A stretch of 64,000 nucleotides of DNA from Photobacterium carnosum (GCF_002849605.1 NZ_NPIB01000022.1:1-64000); one strand, 5' to 3'. Counted from the first letter of the stretch, positions 37,196 to 44,835 are shown. The notes: generated from the sequence alone by a model not told the origin. Made by a program: numbers and translations.

Positions 37196-37750
37196 ATGAA
37201 TCATCCTGTTACCTGCGCTTTATCTGATTTTTCTGCTCGTTATTTACAAGCATGGTGTGATGCAGATCGCGGTTTCCCTGTAAGTGAGCATTTAGTTGGG
37301 CTTATTTCACCTTGTGTCGTTGTTGATGACGGTCAAAATGTGACTTGGAAACCGATTGACCGCCAGCCGATAATTAGCTTGGAAGGCGTCGAAAAAGGCA
37401 TGGATTTATCACTTCATAGTGATATCAATGCTTTTTATGGATCGCAATATAGCGGTGATATGAGCGCTATGTTTGGTGATTTATCACTGGATTTATTACA
37501 AGCATTTAATGATGATGATATTGAACGTTTACAGCAAAATATTTTAGGGCATTTGGTGACTCAACGTCGAATGAAGCTGAAACCCACAGTATTTATTGCG
37601 GTTGTAGATGATGAATTACAAGTGATTTCTATTTGTAATATGACCGGCCAAGTGGTGTTAGAAACATTAGGTAAGGATATTCGTCAGCCATTAGCGGTTG
37701 ATGTTGCTACGTTCTTACAACAATTAAAGCCATTAGTCGCCGAGGTATAA
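37196..37750 (+). CDS. syd: SecY-interacting protein Syd
   Basis: A 184-residue protein (E. coli Syd 181) that binds SecY at the inner membrane and is thought to proofread translocon assembly. LSDFSARYLQAW, GDMSAMFGDLSLDLLQAFNDDD and NILGHLVTQRRMKLKPTVFIA are conserved. ATG at 37196 has GAGGT six bases upstream; the ATG four codons earlier does not. It is followed after three bases by the zinc-ribbon gene and marks the csrB neighbourhood known from E. coli. Confidence 0.93.
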   Translation: MNHPVTCALSDFSARYLQAWCDADRGFPVSEHLVGLISPCVVVDDGQNVTWKPIDRQPIISLEGVEKGMDLSLHSDINAFYGSQYSGDMSAMFGDLSLDLLQAFNDDDIERLQQNILGHLVTQRRMKLKPTVFIAVVDDELQVISICNMTGQVVLETLGKDIRQPLAVDVATFLQQLKPLVAEV

Positions 37751-37753
37751 CAC

Positions 37754-38530
37754 GTGTTTGTTGTTGAGTTACAATTTGAATGTTTTGATAACACAACGTT
37801 ATCGCAAGTAGATACTGCTATTAATAGCTTAATGGATACGTTGCGCTATAACGGTCAAGTACTTGGACGTGAATTTCCTGTCGTTATTGATGATGGTATC
37901 TTTCGGGTTCGTGTTGTGTGTCCCGAGAAAGAAAGCCTTCATTCTCGTTATAATAGCCCTCAAGTAAATCAATGTTATGAGCAATTAACGCGCGCGTGTT
38001 TGCTTACACCAAAAATAAAAATATTAGGGGTTGATCTTAATTCAGACTCAGTTGCTGAAAGCTTTTCACCTTCATGGCAAGTGCTTTACACCACTTATGT
38101 TCATAGTTGTTCACCGCTTCGTAGTGGCGATACATTATTGCCAATCCCGTTATATCAGACTGGGGCAACGACTGATGATGATTATAAAGCAATCATTAAG
38201 TGGCAGACAGAATGGCAAGCTTTTGATGAAATTCAAATGGCGATTAAGAGTCCAACTGCAGTAAGCATGGCATTGGCTGAAATTGGTGATGTAGACAGTG
38301 AATTGTTTGTTCGTGGGCGTGGATTATGTCGTCATATCGAAACTATAACTGAGGTACCAACTTATTATTATCAATACCGTGTTGGTGGTGAAAGTAAAGC
38401 CGCTGAATTAGCCCGTCGATGTCCAAGTTGTGGTGGCGAGTGGCGAGTGCCAGAAGCGCTGCACGGCTTGTTCCATTTTAAATGCGATCGTTGTCGAATT
38501 GTGTCCAATATGTCGTGGAACTTTCAGTGA
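37754..38530 (+). CDS. zinc-ribbon protein (DUF2310)
   Basis: A 258-residue protein of the DUF2310 family, annotated elsewhere as a possible nucleic-acid-binding zinc-ribbon protein. The C-terminal ribbon is CPSCGGEWR..FKCDRCRI (cysteines at about 225, 228, 244 and 247). The larger N-terminal part has no recognised motif. Start is GTG three bases after the syd stop, so the two are an operon ending at the terminator at 38535. Confidence 0.85.
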   Translation: MFVVELQFECFDNTTLSQVDTAINSLMDTLRYNGQVLGREFPVVIDDGIFRVRVVCPEKESLHSRYNSPQVNQCYEQLTRACLLTPKIKILGVDLNSDSVAESFSPSWQVLYTTYVHSCSPLRSGDTLLPIPLYQTGATTDDDYKAIIKWQTEWQAFDEIQMAIKSPTAVSMALAEIGDVDSELFVRGRGLCRHIETITEVPTYYYQYRVGGESKAAELARRCPSCGGEWRVPEALHGLFHFKCDRCRIVSNMSWNFQ

Positions 38531-38534
38531 AGAC

Positions 38535-38565
38535 AAAAAGCACCTTAAAAACAAGGTGCTTTTTT
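38535..38565. terminator. bidirectional terminator after the zinc-ribbon gene
   Basis: AAAAAGCACCTT and AAGGTGCTTTTT form a 12-bp stem with a six-base loop between convergent genes. Confidence 0.9.
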
Positions 38566-38569
38566 ATGA

Positions 38570-38845
38570 TTAACGATCGGCTTCTAATCGTGCTAAACGC
38601 GTAGAAAGTGCAAGTACTTGTTGTTCAAGTTGTTCAATACGTTGGTCTGCGGTTAATACTCGTTGTTGTTTTTCTATGTGCGGTACTTTTGCATTTTTTT
38701 GCCATGCTTGTAGGGCTTTTATAATCACAGGAATAGGCAGTGATGTGGTAAGGCGAGCCTTAATCAGTGCTATTGATGGTTGCTTATTTTCAGCCACTAA
38801 GCTTGCTATCGCCTGTTCTATTTCTTGAGTGATGGTTGACATCAT
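38570..38845 (-). CDS. small KfrA-like helix-turn-helix/coiled-coil protein
   Basis: A 91-residue protein. The N-terminal 50 residues (ITQEIEQAIASLVAENKQ..ALIKARL..IPVIIKALQAW) resemble the winged-helix pattern of KfrA N-terminal DNA-binding domains, and the C-terminal 30 form a leucine-heptad coiled coil (RIEQLEQQVLALSTRLARLE). Function is unknown; binding of DNA is inference. AAGGAA lies just upstream of the paired ATG codons. It follows the DUF2789 gene by 22 bases in one leftward operon. Confidence 0.75.
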   Translation of the reverse strand: MMSTITQEIEQAIASLVAENKQPSIALIKARLTTSLPIPVIIKALQAWQKNAKVPHIEKQQRVLTADQRIEQLEQQVLALSTRLARLEADR

Positions 38846-38867
38846 GGTTCCTTGGTAAACAAAGTGA

Positions 38868-39098
38868 TTATTTTCGAAGTAAAGTATCTAGTTGATCAAT
38901 CACTTCACACCAGTCAGCATCTTGCTGCTGTGCTTCATTAATAAATTGGTGTTGAGCAAAAGTAAAAAAAGGGGCTTCAGATAATTTTTGTTGTTGCTCT
39001 AATTGATGCGTTTGTAAGAAATACTCAATAGATTCTGTTGAGTTATCTAAACCTAATTGACTGAATAAATTAGCTAAATTGTGATTAAATGCTTCCAT
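38868..39098 (-). CDS. DUF2789 protein
   Basis: A 76-residue acidic protein of the DUF2789 family: HNLANLFSQLGLDNS, IEYFLQTHQL and DADWCEVIDQLDTLLR match the family pattern. Function is unknown. It is the first gene of a two-gene leftward operon and diverges from the csrB array. Confidence 0.85.
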   Translation of the reverse strand: MEAFNHNLANLFSQLGLDNSTESIEYFLQTHQLEQQQKLSEAPFFTFAQHQFINEAQQQDADWCEVIDQLDTLLRK

Positions 39099-39188
39099 CT
39101 CGATTCCTTATTTAGCAATGTATTATCTGACTGTGAGTATAGTGGATCTCAGTATAAATAGTCACCTTAGACAAATTGCTAATGTTGT

Positions 39189-39206
39189 TGTAAGAGATCT
39201 CTCACA
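39189..39206. promoter_or_regulatory. GacA/UvrY/VarA-type activator site of csrB1
   Basis: TGTAAGAGATCTCTCACA, one base off the palindrome TGTAAGAGATCTCTTACA that response regulators of the BarA/UvrY (GacA, VarA) family bind upstream of Csr small RNA genes. Its centre lies about 178 bases before the csrB1 5' end. A probable core promoter is TTGTGA (39341) - 16 bp - TAATCT (39363). Confidence 0.85.
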
Positions 39207-39374
39207 TACGTGTAAGACATTAAGCTTTTTATTATAGGATATGACTATTAGATTAATATTAACTTATTGATTATTATTATTTTTTTATTTTTATCTTCCA
39301 GTGAGATGAAAAAATATATTACAGCATGTTTAAGCATCTATTGTGAATAATAATGAAAAGCGTAATCTTCATGG

Positions 39375-39865
39375 TGTCGGAAGGAACTGACACAACGGAA
39401 CAGGAAAGCGCCACGGATACAGGCAGTCTCAGGATGAGATACTGGTAAGCTAGGATGGTTTATCGGACATGGAATGTGAAGGGAACACCGTAGGATGCGG
39501 TAAAAAAGGTAAGCAGGATGTTTACCTGTCAGGAAGACGAGGATCACTTCAGGGCGAAGTAAGGAACACCTCAAGGATTTGAGGCATAAAGGATCACTTC
39601 AGGACGAAGTAAGGAACACCTTAAGGATTGAGGCATAAAGGATCACTTTAGGATGAAGTAAAGGACACCTCCAGGAAGGAGATGAGAGTCAGAACAGGAT
39701 GTAATGACGGGTTAGGATGACCATAGGAACAGCTTCAGGATGAAGCATAAAGGACAATGCTGACGGAACATAGCAGTCAAAGGATGGATGCAGGGAGCGA
39801 CATAGTAGCGGGATTGCTGCACGTAAGACCTAAGGGCGCGACGAAAGTCGCGCCCTCTCTTTTTT
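39375..39865 (+). ncRNA. csrB1: CsrB-type small RNA, copy 1
   Basis: About 490 nt of CsrA-sequestering RNA, longer than E. coli CsrB (369 nt). By hand count it has about 34 GGA motifs, many displayed in hairpin loops such as ACTTC-AGGAC-GAAGT and CCTCA-AGGAT-TTGAGG. The 5' end folds as GTCGG-AAGGAA-CTGAC. The 3' module CAGGGAGC...AGTAGCGGGATTGCTGC is the CsrB family signature, and the terminator is GGGCGCGAC-GAAA-GTCGCGCCC then TCTCTTTTTT (39834-39865). CsrB RNAs bind many CsrA dimers and so relieve CsrA repression of target mRNAs. The 5' end is inferred from the promoter and the first hairpin. Confidence 0.93.
39541..39689 (+). repeat. internal 50-bp tandem repeat in csrB1 (three units)
   Basis: Units start at 39541, 39591 and 39640, each GGATCACTT..GAAGTAAGGA followed by a CCTC..GAGG hairpin; the third is degenerate at its end. 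Each unit carries two GGA-loop hairpins, so the repeat multiplies CsrA sites. The first unit has AGGG in place of AGGA in one loop (39551). Confidence 0.85.
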
Positions 39866-39939
39866 GTGCTGTCTATAAAATAATCTATTTTATTACAGTA
39901 AGATTAAATTTGATTCTTTCTGAGTGACTTGTTTTTATT

Positions 39940-40014
39940 CGCACCTCGCACCTCGCACCTCGCACCTCGCACCTCGCACCTCGCACCTCGCACCTCGCAC
40001 CTCGCACCTCGCAC
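39940..40014. repeat. heptamer array (CGCACCT), 10 full units
   Basis: Ten perfect CGCACCT units plus CGCAC, 75 bases, 74 bases downstream of the csrB1 terminator. The units are identical, pointing to slippage or recombination. No spacers exist, so it is not a CRISPR array. Confidence 0.97.
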
Positions 40015-40094
40015 TTATTTATCTGTATAATAACAATATTTTACTTCATATGACTAAGTATGATAAATGATGAATGGCTTTTAACTACTCGTTG

Positions 40095-40112
40095 TGTGCG
40101 AGATCTCTTACA
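40095..40112. promoter_or_regulatory. GacA/UvrY/VarA-type activator site of csrB2
   Basis: TGTGCGAGATCTCTTACA, two bases off the palindrome, centred about 179 bases before the csrB2 5' end. The likely -10 is TATTAT at 40270-40275; the -35 is poor, in keeping with an activated promoter. Confidence 0.8.
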
Positions 40113-40281
40113 AACCTGTGGGAGATAAGCATGATGGTAATGTTCATATGATCATATTTTAAATGTAACACATTGTTTTTTAGTTGTTTGTTTTTGTTTT
40201 TAAGCTGTTTGATTATAAGAAAGTAAAAAAGATATTTTGAGCTATATAGGATTTATTAGGTAATTCACATATTATCAATGG

Positions 40282-40772
40282 TGTCGGAAGGAACCGACAT
40301 AAGGGAACAGGAAAACGCCACGGATACAGGCAGTCTCAGGATGAGATACTGGTAAGCTAGGATGGTTTATCAGACATGGAATGTGAAGGGAACACCGTAG
40401 GATGCGGTAAAAAAGGTAAGCAGGATGTTTACCTGTCAGGAAGGCTAGGATAACTTCAGGACGAAGTAAGGAACACCTCTAGGATTGAGGCATAAAGGAT
40501 CACTTCAGGATGAAGTAAGGAACACCTCTAGGATTTGAGGCATAAAGGATCACTTCAGGATGAAGTAAAGGACACCTCCAGGAAGGAGATGAGAGTCAGA
40601 ACAGGATGTGATGACGGGTTAGGATGACCACAGGAACAGCTTCAGGATGAAGCATAAAGGACAATACTGACGGAACACAGTAGTCAAAGGATGGATGCAG
40701 GGAGCGACATAGTAGCGGGATTGCTGCACGTAAGACCTAAGGGCGCGACGAAAGTCGCGCCCTCTCTTTTTT
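40282..40772 (+). ncRNA. csrB2: CsrB-type small RNA, copy 2
   Basis: About 490 nt, roughly 96% identical to csrB1 by eye, with about 34 GGA motifs. Differences mostly keep structure: the 5' hairpin GTCGG/CTGAC becomes GTCGG/CCGAC (G-T to G-C), and CCTCAAGG becomes CCTCTAGG in a loop. One GGA is lost (TCGGAC to TCAGAC) and one restored in the first internal repeat. The terminator at 40741-40772 is identical to that of csrB1. Confidence 0.93.
40448..40596 (+). repeat. internal 50-bp tandem repeat in csrB2 (three units)
   Basis: Same three-unit array as in csrB1, offset by 907 bases, with all three ACTTC-AGGA-GAAGT loops carrying GGA. Confidence 0.85.
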
Positions 40773-40846
40773 GTGCTGTCTATAAAAGAATCTATTTTAT
40801 TACAGCAAGATTAAATTTGATTCTTTCTGAGTGACTTGTTTTTATT

Positions 40847-40900
40847 CGCACCTCGCACCTCGCACCTCGCACCTCGCACCTCGCACCTCGCACCTCGCAC
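40847..40900. repeat. heptamer array (CGCACCT), 7 full units
   Basis: Seven perfect CGCACCT units plus CGCAC, 54 bases, at the same place after csrB2 as the 10-unit array after csrB1. The different unit numbers in otherwise near-identical flanks show that the array length changes. Confidence 0.97.
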
Positions 40901-40937
40901 TATATAATTATTCGTGATAGCGTTTTTCTATTGGTTT

Positions 40938-40955
40938 TGTAAGAGATCTCTTACT
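40938..40955. promoter_or_regulatory. GacA/UvrY/VarA-type activator site of csrB3
   Basis: TGTAAGAGATCTCTTACT, one base off the perfect palindrome, centred about 177 bases before the inferred csrB3 start. The -10 is TAATAT at 41111-41116. Confidence 0.85.
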
Positions 40956-41122
40956 AAAGTGTAGGATTATTTCGGTATTTTTATCAGTTTATATTGTAAT
41001 TAAAGATAAATATTATTATTTATCAGTGGCTTATTATTATTCATAATATATGAAAACTTGTTAATTATAATTAATAGATTATTTGTTATTGCGTCATTTT
41101 TTTAATGGGGTAATATGAATCT

Positions 41123-41530
41123 ATCAGCTGGAGCTGACAAGGATTAAGGGATAGCCATGGAGTTGGCCGCTCAGGATGAGCAATAGATGGTGTGGATTAT
41201 CATCTTGCTGGATGCATAGGATCCTCTAGGAGAGAGGGCAATAGATAAGATATCTATTTGTTAGGATAACAACTTTCTAGGATGAAATTGGAACTTACTT
41301 CAGAGTGAAGTTAGGAACATCAAGGACACCTCATTACAGAGAGAGAGTCAGTGTTGGATATGCTGATGGGTCAGGGATTACCGAAGAATGACTTCTAGGA
41401 TGAAGTTAAGATTTATTTGGGGATTTAAGTATATCAAGGATTGATAGCAGGGAGCACGACAGTAGCTGGATTGCTGCAAAAGTAATATCTAAGGGCGTGA
41501 CAATAATGATTGTCACGTCCTTTCTTTTTT
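41123..41530 (+). ncRNA. csrB3: CsrB-type small RNA, copy 3 (divergent)
   Basis: About 408 nt with about 21 GGA motifs by hand count, many in loops such as GCTC-AGGAT-GAGC and ACTTCT-AGGA-TGAAGT. The 5' hairpin is TCAGC-TGGA-GCTGA. The 3' module GCAGGGAGC...AGTAGCTGGATTGCTGC is shared with copies 1 and 2, and the terminator GGGCGTGACAAT-AATG-ATTGTCACGTCC then TTTCTTTTTT ends at 41530. It lacks the internal 50-bp repeats and the downstream heptamers, so it is an older paralogue. Confidence 0.9.
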
Positions 41531-41544
41531 AAAAAAGATAACGA

Positions 41545-41859
41545 TTAATAATCACAGCCTTCTGGAATACGGTGCGGTGGTACATAAAAATAGCTCGCCC
41601 GTAAACGTTTCATTTCAATATAGCCTTGATAGACATCCATCCCATCAGCTGAAAACTCAAACACAAATACTGTTCGCCATCCCCACTCACCATGATGATC
41701 TTTGAGCTTTTGTTCACCGCGAGCAAAGCTGATCATTTGTAAGCCCATATTTTTGCAACGTTGCTCAATATAATACTGTGCTAATTCAGTTTGACGTCGT
41801 TGTTGCCAAAATAAAAAACCGATAATAGCAATAATTAAAATGCCGAACAGATTATCCAT
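41545..41859 (-). CDS. DUF3301 membrane-anchored protein
   Basis: A 104-residue protein of the DUF3301 family. An N-terminal membrane helix (LFGILIIAIIGFLFW, about 4-18) is followed by a cytoplasmic domain with FARGEQKL, WGWRTVFVFEFS and YQGYIEMKRLR. Function is unknown. It follows the DUF3549 gene by 34 bases; its stop lies 14 bases from the csrB3 terminator, on the opposite strand. Confidence 0.88.
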   Translation of the reverse strand: MDNLFGILIIAIIGFLFWQQRRQTELAQYYIEQRCKNMGLQMISFARGEQKLKDHHGEWGWRTVFVFEFSADGMDVYQGYIEMKRLRASYFYVPPHRIPEGCDY

Positions 41860-41893
41860 ATAATAAACAGCTCCTTAGAGACAATAAATGCTA

Positions 41894-42940
41894 TTAGTGA
41901 TTTTTAGCATGTTGTTGTAGTTTTTGAATCGCATCGATCAGTGCTGGATCCGCCTGACCATGAAGTATTTGTAGCATGATGCCACGTAATAATGGCTGCA
42001 TGACGAGATCAGTAAATAATTGGTTAAACAAGGTTTGATCTTGGGTTTCAGCTAAACGTAGTAAAAATAATGATGCAACATTGGTATCAGTAAAACCACA
42101 CCAACAACGCCCAGCAATCGCGATAAGTACTTCTCGGTGACATAAGGAAGGTTGGTTTAAAATGGTGGTCAATGTTTGTTGTAATTGTTGAGAGGAACTC
42201 CCTGCGAGAGCACGAACTAAAGCTGAGATCAAAAATAAATCGGGTTGTTGCTGTTGGCATTCTAGCGTTAATCGTTCTGTTATTCGTTGGGTAAGAGGCG
42301 CTGGAATTGGACAATGCTCAAGACAACCTAACAACGCATACAGTGGTGTCATTGGTAGATGGTTTAATGCCTTACGTAAAGAGGTCGCATTGTTGTGTTG
42401 TGGCATACGGGCGCAGATATCAGCCAATCCTTGCAAACCAATATGTTGCCATTGCTGCCAATCTTGTTGACCTGATAAATAAGCTTGTGCATCAGCATAA
42501 TATTGGCTAGGTGGTAATGATAATAATACCCGTAGTTGGGCGTTAAATATCGCCATTTTGTCATCATTGGGCTTAAACGTGTAAGGGTTATTGGCGAGCT
42601 TTTGTTGTTCTTCTTCTGTCGGGGTACTATTTAAACTAGCACCCATGGCTTCAATGACATACTTAATAAAATCACCGACAGCGGCTTGTTTTAACAGTCC
42701 TCGCTCATCAAGCGGTAAGCGTAAAAACCATACCCAAGGTGGTTGTTGATCCTGCCAAAATGAAATTGCAATATGAGCATGCTGTTGAAGTGGCCATGGA
42801 TAAGGCTGACGATTTTCTTCAACTGCTTTAAATTGGTCGCTATCAATTTTATTTACTCGACGACCTAAATCAAAGATATTGTAACGACAACCTGCGTTAT
42901 CAAGCAATTGGGTTAAAGTATGAAATGTTTCCATGGACAT
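41894..42940 (-). CDS. DUF3549 protein
   Basis: A 348-residue protein of the DUF3549 family of marine gamma-proteobacteria. FHTLTQLLDNAGCRYNIFDLGRRV at the N-terminus, WVWFLRLPLDERGLL and the helical, HEAT-like C-terminal half (about 195-345, with HREVLIAIAGRCW) are typical. Function is unknown. It is first of a two-gene operon with the DUF3301 gene and diverges from yqcC. Confidence 0.88.
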   Translation of the reverse strand: MSMETFHTLTQLLDNAGCRYNIFDLGRRVNKIDSDQFKAVEENRQPYPWPLQQHAHIAISFWQDQQPPWVWFLRLPLDERGLLKQAAVGDFIKYVIEAMGASLNSTPTEEEQQKLANNPYTFKPNDDKMAIFNAQLRVLLSLPPSQYYADAQAYLSGQQDWQQWQHIGLQGLADICARMPQHNNATSLRKALNHLPMTPLYALLGCLEHCPIPAPLTQRITERLTLECQQQQPDLFLISALVRALAGSSSQQLQQTLTTILNQPSLCHREVLIAIAGRCWCGFTDTNVASLFLLRLAETQDQTLFNQLFTDLVMQPLLRGIMLQILHGQADPALIDAIQKLQQHAKNH

Positions 42941-43097
42941 AATAAATAAAGCTCCTTCAATTTAGCGCGTTCAATATAAGTAATCGTATTAACTCAGCAT
43001 ACCTGTGAATAGGTAGCTAATCACCATAATATAGTTGGGGCTGTTGAGTCAAAATGCTATCCTGCGCCGTTTTTATTATCAACAAAGATGAGGGGTT

Positions 43098-43418
43098 ATG
43101 ATGGATAAGTATCATCAAAGTCAGCAATTACTCACCCAATTAGAAAACATATTACAACATCATCACTATTGGGAAACTATTACGCCTGAACCACAAGCGT
43201 TGGCGAGTACAGAACCATTTGCGATTGATACTTTAGATTGTCATCAATGGTTACAATGGATTTTTATTCCAAAATTACATTATTTAATAGTACAACGCTT
43301 ACCGTTACCGACTCAGTTTGCTATTTCTCCTTATGTTGAAGAAGCAATGAAAAATCAGGAAGGGATAATAGATATTGTGGCGATTGTTCGTGAAATTGAT
43401 CAACTGTTTAAATACTAA
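43098..43418 (+). CDS. yqcC: YqcC family protein
   Basis: A 106-residue helical protein of the YqcC family (E. coli YqcC 109): FAIDTLDCHQWLQWIFIPKLHYLI and the FAISPYVEEAM segment are conserved. Function is unknown. GAGGGG precedes the tandem ATG codons. It is upstream of truC with a nine-base gap to the preferred truC start, the same yqcC-truC-yqcA order as in E. coli. Confidence 0.9.
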   Translation: MMDKYHQSQQLLTQLENILQHHHYWETITPEPQALASTEPFAIDTLDCHQWLQWIFIPKLHYLIVQRLPLPTQFAISPYVEEAMKNQEGIIDIVAIVREIDQLFKY

Positions 43419-43427
43419 GTGAGTAGA

Positions 43428-44165
43428 ATGGAACTGGAAATTTTATACCGAGATGATGCGTTAATTGCAGTTAATAAGCCTGCGGGTATGTTGGTTCACC
43501 GATCTTGGTTAGATCGCCATGAAACCGTGTTTGTAGTGCAAACATTGCGAGATCAAATTGGTCAGCATGTATTTCCATTACATCGTTTAGATAGACCAAC
43601 ATCAGGGGTGCTTTTATTTGGTTTATCCAGTGAAATAGCAGCAATGATGATGCCAGTATTTGCTGGGCGAGAAATGCATAAAACTTATCATGCGATTGTG
43701 AGAGGTTGGATCAAAGAAGCGGCAGTGTTGGATTACCCACTTAAAGTCATGTTGGATAAAATTGCCGACAAAAAAGCAACTGAAGATAAAGAGCCGCAAG
43801 AAGCTATAACTGCGTATACACCACTAGCAACAGTAGAAACTGATATTGCAGTGGGACGTTATGCGACCAGTCGTTATAGTTTGATCGAGTTGAAACCAGA
43901 AACAGGACGTAAACACCAATTACGTCGTCATATGCATCATTTAGATCATCATATGATTGGTGATGTTAACTATGGTGATGGTAAGCATAATCGTATGTTC
44001 CGTGAAAGCCTTGATTGTCATCGTTTGATGTTGCATGCGTCACGATTACAATTTAATCATCCGCTCACTGGTGCTGCAATTGATATTCGTGCTGAGGTTG
44101 ATGATGTCTGGTTGCGTGTTATGACCATATTTAATTGGTCACCTTCATTACTGTTAAATGTGTAA
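43428..44165 (+). CDS. truC: tRNA pseudouridine(65) synthase
   Basis: About 245 residues of the RluA-type pseudouridine synthase family (E. coli TruC 260), which modifies U65 of tRNA-Ile and tRNA-Asp. The catalytic aspartate is in HRLDRPTSGVLLFG near residue 54; the N-terminus MELEILYRDDALIAVNKPAGMLVHRSWLDR and the ELKPETGRKHQLRRHMHH motif are family marks. I prefer ATG at 43428 over a GTG three codons earlier at 43419. Confidence 0.94.
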   Translation: MELEILYRDDALIAVNKPAGMLVHRSWLDRHETVFVVQTLRDQIGQHVFPLHRLDRPTSGVLLFGLSSEIAAMMMPVFAGREMHKTYHAIVRGWIKEAAVLDYPLKVMLDKIADKKATEDKEPQEAITAYTPLATVETDIAVGRYATSRYSLIELKPETGRKHQLRRHMHHLDHHMIGDVNYGDGKHNRMFRESLDCHRLMLHASRLQFNHPLTGAAIDIRAEVDDVWLRVMTIFNWSPSLLLNV

Positions 44166-44312
44166 TATAAAATAGTGATCAATGGCGATGAATGGGCGAT
44201 AGCGCAAACTTATTAGCTTAAATTCACTCCAGTACTTGCTTTTCTTTAGTGTAATTGCCAGATTGGTAATAGTCCCTTATTGAGGACGTCTGACAGCAAA
44301 GGAGAGCGGACA

Positions 44313-44774
44313 ATGAATAAGTTAGGCATATTTGTAGGCTCTGTATATGGTGGAGCAGAAGAGTTAGCAGAAACATTAGCCGCTAAATTAACATCGGCGC
44401 AAGTTGAGATTTTTTTTGACTCAACGTTAGATGATTTTATGGCTTATGATGCTGATACCGTGTTAGTGATTTCTTCGACAACGGGGCAAGGTGAGATCCC
44501 CGAGAATCTATTGCCTCTGTACGTTGCATTGAAAGATCAATTCCCGTTATTGCCTAAGCAACATTACGGTGTAATAGCATTAGGTGATTCTAGCTATGGA
44601 GAAGATCGTTTTTGTGGTGCCGGACGTAAATTTGATGCACTACTCGCTGAGTTGCATTCTCAACCAGTGCAGCCTCGATTAGATATTGATGCTGGGGTGC
44701 ATTTTGATCCGTTAGACGTTGCTGATTTATGGTTTTCTCAATTTGTTGCTAGTGCTCAGCAAGCTGCTGCATAG
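44313..44774 (+). CDS. yqcA: flavodoxin YqcA
   Basis: A 153-residue flavodoxin-like electron carrier. The FMN phosphate loop is GSVYGGAEELAE (about 8-19) and the later loops are SSTTGQGEIPENL and GDSSYGEDRFCGAGRKFD. ATG at 44313 follows AAAGGAG at a good distance; a longer frame starting at 44280 includes the ribosome site and is rejected. Partner enzymes are unknown. Confidence 0.93.
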   Translation: MNKLGIFVGSVYGGAEELAETLAAKLTSAQVEIFFDSTLDDFMAYDADTVLVISSTTGQGEIPENLLPLYVALKDQFPLLPKQHYGVIALGDSSYGEDRFCGAGRKFDALLAELHSQPVQPRLDIDAGVHFDPLDVADLWFSQFVASAQQAAA

Positions 44775-44800
44775 GATAATTACAGTTGTAACTATCATTA

Positions 44801-44835
44801 AAAAAGAACAACACCGTAGTTGAATACGGTGTTGT
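44801..44835. terminator. bidirectional terminator between yqcA and glnD
   Basis: ACAACACCGTA and TACGGTGTTGT pair over 11 bases with a GTTGAA loop; on the minus strand a TCTTTTTT run follows. Confidence 0.9.

Larger units (their letters stand above)
39371..40014 (+). repeat. csrB duplication unit, copy 1
   Basis: From the first bases of csrB1 through its terminator, an 80-base AT-rich tail and the heptamer array, this unit recurs at 40278-40900 with a constant offset of 907 bases up to the arrays. About 20 differences are seen over the 490-base RNA. Sequence upstream of the RNA start is not repeated apart from the activator palindrome. Confidence 0.9.
40278..40900 (+). repeat. csrB duplication unit, copy 2
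   Basis: Second copy of the unit at 39371-40014: RNA gene, terminator, AT-rich tail and a shorter heptamer array. Confidence 0.9.

Noticed and set aside
39338..39574. 78-codon leftward frame inside csrB1
   Set aside because: It runs antisense through the CsrB RNA body, has no ribosome site and no family resemblance.
39940..40900. Heptamer arrays considered as CRISPR
   Set aside because: Units of 7 bases are contiguous with no spacers and no cas genes are present.
39099..41544. Csr region considered as a mobile element with repeats
   Set aside because: No transposase, terminal inverted repeats or target duplications; each repeat is explained by a csrB gene with its terminator.
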